Below are positions 6,671 to 9,575 of a stretch of 9,575 bases of DNA, piece by piece. Numbering within the stretch: position 1 is the first letter of the stretch; each line of letters opens with the position of its first letter. The stretch comes from XYD12-FULL-36-8 sp041739035 (GTDB taxonomy: Bacteria > Bacteroidota > Ignavibacteria > Ignavibacteriales > Ignavibacteriaceae): assembly GCA_041739035.1 (NCBI GenBank), contig JBGSOQ010000447.1, positions 1 through 9,575 on the forward strand, read 5' to 3'. The notes under the pieces were generated by a model. It was not told where the DNA came from, did no database searches, and saw nothing but the letters and a program-made list of their open reading frames with translations. The position numbers were made by a program, and so were the translations under genes.

Positions 6671-7183
6671 TTATTCAAACAACTCCAAGCTTAAGCTTCC
6701 TTCAAGTTCAAGTAATCTTTCTTTGAGAGAAATTCCGCCAGAGTAGCCCCCAAGCTTTCCATTAGAAGCTACAACTCTGTGACAAGGAATGATTATTGGC
6801 GCATGATTTGTACTGTTTGCCCTTCCAACAGCTCGCATCGCATTCTCATTTCCGAGCTTAACAGCAATTGCTTTGTATGTCATTAATTTTCCATAAGGAA
6901 TTTTAAAGAGCTCGTTCCAAACTTTTTTCTGAAACTCCGTTCCCTCAACATCAAGAGAAACGGTAAACTTTTTTCTTTCTCTGTTAAAATATTCTTTAAG
7001 TTCATTAAAAATGTTGAACATGTAAGGATCATCAGGGTGAAGCTTTGTTAAGGAGGCCGATTTAATTTTAGCTTCTTTATCGTTCAAATAAATTCTTCGA
7101 ATGCCTTTTTGCGAAGTAAAAACTTTAAAGTGGATTCCAGAAATCTTAAGGAAAGAATAATATAGATTGTCTTGGCTTTTCAT
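6671..7183 (-). CDS. ogt: Methylated-DNA-protein cysteine methyltransferase (Ogt/AGT type)
   Basis: This suicide DNA-repair protein transfers the alkyl group from O6-alkylguanine (and O4-alkylthymine) to its own cysteine. Numbered from the ATG at 7183, the 170-residue protein has an N-terminal ribonuclease-H-like domain (about 1-80) and a C-terminal DNA-binding domain. The latter includes TEFQKKVWNEL, IPYGKLMTYKAIA, the arginine-finger segment MRAVGRANSTNHAPI with R117, and the active-site PCHRV with C134. KLGGYSGGISLKERLLELEG follows as in the family. The frame extends four codons further to a TTG at 7195, but ATG 7183 gives the expected length and neither start has a Shine-Dalgarno. It has no Ada regulatory domain. 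It lies 134 nt downstream of nfu, beyond a palindrome, and converges on the terminator at 6615-6640. Confidence 0.95.
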   Translation of the reverse strand: MKSQDNLYYSFLKISGIHFKVFTSQKGIRRIYLNDKEAKIKSASLTKLHPDDPYMFNIFNELKEYFNRERKKFTVSLDVEGTEFQKKVWNELFKIPYGKLMTYKAIAVKLGNENAMRAVGRANSTNHAPIIIPCHRVVASNGKLGGYSGGISLKERLLELEGSLSLELFE

Positions 7184-7248
7184 GAAATAGATCAATTAAC
7201 TGATTACAATTTATGAAAAAGAACAAAAAAGGGGAAATAGTATTACTT

Positions 7249-7299
7249 AAGCCTCCAAGGTTTCGTATTCTACAGCTAAGTCACAAAGCTTGGAGGTTT
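7249..7299. repeat. Intergenic palindrome with 11-bp arms and 29-nt loop
   Basis: The arms AAGCCTCCAAG (7249-7259) and CTTGGAGGTTT (7289-7299) pair over 11 positions (8 Watson-Crick core, one G-U on one strand, two A-T). They enclose a 29-nt non-coding loop. It lies between nfu and ogt-type genes, both on the minus strand. No T-run directly follows it in the minus direction (the next bases are CTTAAGTAAT), which argues against a standard terminator. It looks like a REP-type or other dispersed palindromic unit, or an RNA processing/stability hairpin; copy number cannot be seen here. Confidence 0.6.
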
Positions 7300-7317
7300 C
7301 AACCAATGAAAGCCAAA

Positions 7318-7860
7318 TTAAGCAGCAACAACTTCAATTGCCGGATTAATATCTCTTCTTAGCAAACCCTCAATAGCACGCAAAGTGCCATTAATTGAGC
7401 TTGGGCAGCTCCCGCATGCACCTTGATATTTAATCAGAACCTTGTAACCATCTAAACCCAATACTTCCAAACCGCCGCCGTCACCAGCTAATGCTGGTCG
7501 AACTCTATTATCTAAGATGTCATTAATTTGCTTTAAAAGTTCATTGTCATTCTCATCAAGAGGCCTAGAATCTTTTTCTTTGGGAATCGAATTTTTATCA
7601 AAAGTTCTTAGAAAATTGATTAAAGGTTTCTGTATTTGCCCCCAGTTCAATTCTTTAGTTTTTTCAATTGTAATGAATTTATCTGTGTAAAACACAGAAA
7701 CAACACCAGGGATTTCGAAAACTCCCGAAGCAAGAGGATCAACGACGGCCTCCTCTTTATTTCCAAAATGTCTTCTTTCAGTTTTTAAAAGATTCTCATT
7801 CAAAATAAATTTTAATGCATGCGGATTTGGTGTCAAATCAACATCTTCAACTTTTAGCAT
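7318..7860 (-). CDS. Nfu-type iron-sulfur cluster scaffold/carrier protein
   Basis: Nfu proteins assemble or carry [4Fe-4S] clusters and hand them to apo-enzymes in the cytosol. The 180-residue protein has the two-domain Nfu layout. The N-terminal Nfu_N domain (about 8-88) has TPNPHALKFI, DPLASGVFEIPGVVSVFYTDKF and FITIEK. A linker follows (about 89-104). The C-terminal NifU-like domain (about 105-178) has RPALAGDGGGLEVL and GACGSCPSS, with cluster-binding C149 and C152. This domain pair resembles mitochondrial/eukaryotic-type Nfu1 and many Bacteroidota Nfu proteins rather than E. coli NfuA, whose N-domain is a degenerate A-type scaffold. The start is fixed by AGGAGA 5 nt upstream of the ATG. 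It is transcribed divergently from the asparaginase gene. Function is well supported; client enzymes are unknown. Confidence 0.95.
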   Translation of the reverse strand: MLKVEDVDLTPNPHALKFILNENLLKTERRHFGNKEEAVVDPLASGVFEIPGVVSVFYTDKFITIEKTKELNWGQIQKPLINFLRTFDKNSIPKEKDSRPLDENDNELLKQINDILDNRVRPALAGDGGGLEVLGLDGYKVLIKYQGACGSCPSSINGTLRAIEGLLRRDINPAIEVVAA

Positions 7861-7865
7861 TCTTT

Positions 7866-7871
7866 TCTCCT
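7866..7871 (-). promoter_or_regulatory. Shine-Dalgarno AGGAGA for nfu
   Basis: On the minus strand AGGAGA sits 5 nt before the ATG at 7860, confirming that start. Like the small basic gene, nfu has a strong Shine-Dalgarno while its neighbours have none. Confidence 0.75.
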
Positions 7872-7935
7872 AATAATTGTGCAGTAAAAAATACGGTTTA
7901 ATGGCAAATGCTTCAAGTCCATTTTATTATTTCAG

Positions 7936-7960
7936 ACCGTAATAGGCATTTATTACCGTA
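7936..7960. promoter_or_regulatory. Repeated ACCGTA half-sites and GTAATA-n6-TATTAC inverted repeat in the nfu/asparaginase divergent region
   Basis: The 142-nt gap 7861-8002 holds ACCGTA at 7936-7941 and again at 7955-7960. Within this span GTAATA (7939-7944) and TATTAC (7951-7956) form a perfect 6-bp inverted repeat around 6 nt. A third, inverted copy TACGGT lies at 7892-7897. This could be an operator for a regulator of either divergent gene, or chance in AT-rich DNA. A near-match to TAnnTTTG (TTAATTTG, 7967-7974) is the only promoter-like element seen towards the asparaginase gene. Confidence 0.3.
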
Positions 7961-8002
7961 AAAACATTAATTTGATCAAAGAAATTCAAAAATGGTTGCA
8001 AA

Positions 8003-8974
8003 ATGAAAAATATTCTCGTTGTTTTCACCGGCGGTACTTTTTCTATGATGATAGATAAAAAAACCGGCGCTGCAGTACCAAGATTTTCTGGTGCAGAGTT
8101 ATTAAGAAAAATTCCGGCGGCTAAAAAACTTGCGCAGATAACTTGTTACGATTTTGGGAAATACCCTGGACCTCACATGACACCACAGCTTATGTTTGAA
8201 CTTTCGCAAACAATTAAAAAATTAATTTCCAAAAATAAATTTGACGGTGTAATTGTAACTCACGGAACCGATACTCTCGAAGAAACAGCATATTTACTTG
8301 ATTTAACTATTAAAACAAAAATCCCAATAGTGGTTATAGGTTCTATGAAAAACAGTTCGGAACATGATTGGGATGGACCTAAAAACTTAATTGATGCAAT
8401 TCATGTATGTATTAATCCAAATTGTAAAAATATTGGAGTGCTTGTTTGTCTCAATGGAGAAATAAATGCAGCAAGCGAAGTAACAAAAATTTATACTGAA
8501 CAAATTGACAGCTTTCGCAGTTTAGATTTTGGAGCACTCGGTTTTATTGAGGATGGGAAAGTGATTCTTAACCGTTTTCCAAGAAATCTTGAGACTATTA
8601 AAACAAAAAAAGTTGTTTCTAATGTTGATTTGCTAACTGTTTATGCCGGTATGGATGAAAAATTTTTCCATTTCTCAGCCGACAGCAATGTTGAAGGATT
8701 GGTTGTAGAGGCTTTGGGTGTGGGAAACGTTCCCCCTGCAGCCTTTGACGGAATAAAATATATAATTGACAAGAAAATACCCGTGGTATTGGTGTCGCGC
8801 TGTCCGGCTGGCGAAACTCTTGATATTTATGGATACCCTGGGGCTGGAAAATGGCTCAATAAAATCGGGGTGATATTTGCTGATTATCTAAATGGTCAAA
8901 AAGCCAGAATAAAATTAATGCTGGCACTTGGAATGACGAGAAATCAAAAAAAGTTGCGACAGTTATTTTTTTGA
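8003..8974 (+). CDS. L-asparaginase (bacterial type I/II fold)
   Basis: This enzyme hydrolyses L-asparagine to aspartate and ammonia. The 323-residue protein has the full family layout: N-terminal TGGTF (9-13) with nucleophile T12; THGTDTLEETAY with T89 and D90; and the lysine K162 in GEINAASEVTKIYT, the positions used by the E. coli enzymes. The substrate-loop segment corresponding to the usual serine near 58 reads PGPHMTP (55-61), with histidine at 58. SMKNSSEHDWDGPKNL corresponds to the family's GAMRPxxxxxxDGPxNL. The C-terminal domain (about 205-323) has VEGLVVEALGVGNVP and PVVLVSRCPAGETL. There is no signal peptide, so it should be cytosolic. No Shine-Dalgarno is seen before the ATG. It is divergent from nfu and converges on the next gene with a 54-nt gap. 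Related amidohydrolases (glutaminase-asparaginase, GatD) share the fold; asparaginase is the best call. Confidence 0.9.
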   Translation: MKNILVVFTGGTFSMMIDKKTGAAVPRFSGAELLRKIPAAKKLAQITCYDFGKYPGPHMTPQLMFELSQTIKKLISKNKFDGVIVTHGTDTLEETAYLLDLTIKTKIPIVVIGSMKNSSEHDWDGPKNLIDAIHVCINPNCKNIGVLVCLNGEINAASEVTKIYTEQIDSFRSLDFGALGFIEDGKVILNRFPRNLETIKTKKVVSNVDLLTVYAGMDEKFFHFSADSNVEGLVVEALGVGNVPPAAFDGIKYIIDKKIPVVLVSRCPAGETLDIYGYPGAGKWLNKIGVIFADYLNGQKARIKLMLALGMTRNQKKLRQLFF

Positions 8975-9028
8975 ATCACTTGCTTGCCTGCTAATTTAAT
9001 TTCTACATGCCTTTGTTTAATTCCACAT

Positions 9029-9448
9029 CTATTTTTTCAAAAAGCCATATTTCTTGATATGCTTATAAGCAAGATATCCCACAGCGCCGACTTGCATCAT
9101 TCCCAGCGCATATTTAAAAGGATTTAATCTTGAGTCTTCTAAATATTTTTGATAAAGCGGGAGAGTCATATTATCAAAATTAATATCTGATTGAAACTTT
9201 TCCTGGACTGAATTTGAAATAGCATAAGATGTCCACAACCACTGAGTGCTCGGATCAGTATTGAGCAGAAATGATTTATTTAAGTTTTGCAGATCAAGAT
9301 AAAAGTCTAAATCATCAAGTAAAGATAAGGGATGTTTATTTAATTGGATTGAATGGAAGTGAATGCTGAGACTATCGGCTGTATTCTGCGAAAGAGTAAT
9401 GCTCGACATTATCACAAAACTTAAAAGGATTTTTGTAAAAATGTTCAT
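9029..9448 (-). CDS. Small exported protein of unknown function with C-terminal hydrophobic segment
   Basis: I do not recognise this 139-residue protein. From the ATG at 9448 it begins with a signal-peptide-like sequence: MNIFTK, then a hydrophobic run to about residue 19 and SQ near the likely cleavage point. A polar, leucine-rich middle follows (about 22-108) with LDDLDFYLDLQNLNKSFLL and no cysteines or known motif. Near the C-terminus a moderately hydrophobic stretch ALGMMQVGAVGYLAYKHI (about 114-131) precedes a lysine-rich end, suggesting a membrane anchor with its tail on the cytoplasmic side. The frame extends ten codons upstream to a TTG (9478), but that start would bury the signal peptide, so ATG 9448 is preferred. 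It begins 40 nt after the stop of the gene at the right edge, on the same strand, suggesting co-transcription. Confidence 0.7.
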   Translation of the reverse strand: MNIFTKILLSFVIMSSITLSQNTADSLSIHFHSIQLNKHPLSLLDDLDFYLDLQNLNKSFLLNTDPSTQWLWTSYAISNSVQEKFQSDINFDNMTLPLYQKYLEDSRLNPFKYALGMMQVGAVGYLAYKHIKKYGFLKK

Positions 9449-9488
9449 TTTAATCGCTCGACTTGCAGTTAAAAACAAAAAAGGAAAT

Positions 9489-9575
9489 TCAAATCACCAT
9501 TTCCTCTAAATCAACCTTCACAGCTTCCTTAACTTGTCTGCCAAGAAATAATTCCGCAACTTCTTGAAATTTGGT
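9489..9575 (-). CDS. C-terminal 28 codons of an unidentified gene (partial)
   Basis: From the right edge the minus-strand frame gives 28 residues ending in TGA at 9489-9491. It includes FQEVAELFLGRQVKEAV and ends DLEEMVI. The composition (amphipathic helix, charged tail) looks like a genuine protein end and it lies just upstream of the small exported protein on the same strand. Too little is present to name the family, and it could be a chance open stretch. Confidence 0.55.
   Translation of the reverse strand, partial: TKFQEVAELFLGRQVKEAVKVDLEEMVI

Noticed and set aside
7184..7195. TTG start for the methyltransferase, adding four residues
   Set aside because: An ATG at 7183 gives the family's usual N-terminus and length; no ribosome site favours the TTG.
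7213..7359. Short plus-strand frame through the palindrome (starts MKKNKKGEIV)
   Set aside because: Runs into the nfu 3' end on the opposite strand, no Shine-Dalgarno, and its composition is dictated by the palindrome.
8975..9028. Possible terminator between the convergent asparaginase and exported-protein genes
   Set aside because: No stem of more than a few base pairs followed by a T-run could be found in the 54 bases.
9449..9478. TTG start for the exported protein, adding ten residues
   Set aside because: Would place charged residues ahead of the signal peptide; the ATG at 9448 gives a normal signal sequence.

Overview
The window is AT-rich (by eye roughly one third G+C), densely coding and free of rRNA, tRNA, CRISPR arrays or recognisable insertion sequences. 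Gene content (Nfu scaffold, YbaK, Ogt-type methyltransferase, cytosolic asparaginase) is ordinary chromosomal bacterial housekeeping. Most starts lack a Shine-Dalgarno sequence, and one intergenic region carries a TAnnTTTG-like motif. Together with the look of the proteins, this suggests a member of the Bacteroidota/Ignavibacteriota/Chlorobiota group, possibly an Ignavibacteria-like organism. That placement is inference; there is no marker gene to prove it.

Left part (1-4222, minus strand): an operon read right to left. A DppB/OppB-type permease is followed with zero spacing by a DppC/OppC-type permease, which overlaps by 4 nt (ATGA) the start of a large Ser/Thr protein kinase. The kinase continues into a P-loop NTPase module and runs off the left edge, resembling the PknK-type kinase-ATPase-(TPR) layout. 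Centre (4338-6351, plus strand): from a 115-bp divergent intergenic region the two matching ATPase genes run the other way, joined to each other and to ybaK by 4-nt ATGA overlaps. The four ABC genes should make one peptide-type importer core. No substrate-binding protein is present, and a kinase is translationally coupled to the permeases, which makes this the most unusual part of the window.

Right part (6352-9575): a 54-codon basic protein with a strong Shine-Dalgarno (possibly a distant relative of the DUF4295/bL38 ribosomal protein) ends at a clear intrinsic terminator. Then, on the minus strand, come an Ogt-type DNA methyltransferase and, upstream of it, an Nfu-type Fe-S scaffold gene. 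The two are separated by a 51-bp perfect-arm palindrome that may be a dispersed repeat. Divergent from nfu is an L-asparaginase gene, which converges on a small secreted or membrane-anchored protein of unknown function. The last 28 codons of another unidentified gene lie at the right edge.

The novelty candidates are the kinase-transporter coupling, the non-canonical catalytic loop of the kinase, the missing H-loop histidine in one ATPase, the small basic protein and the palindrome. No wholly new system can be claimed from the sequence alone.
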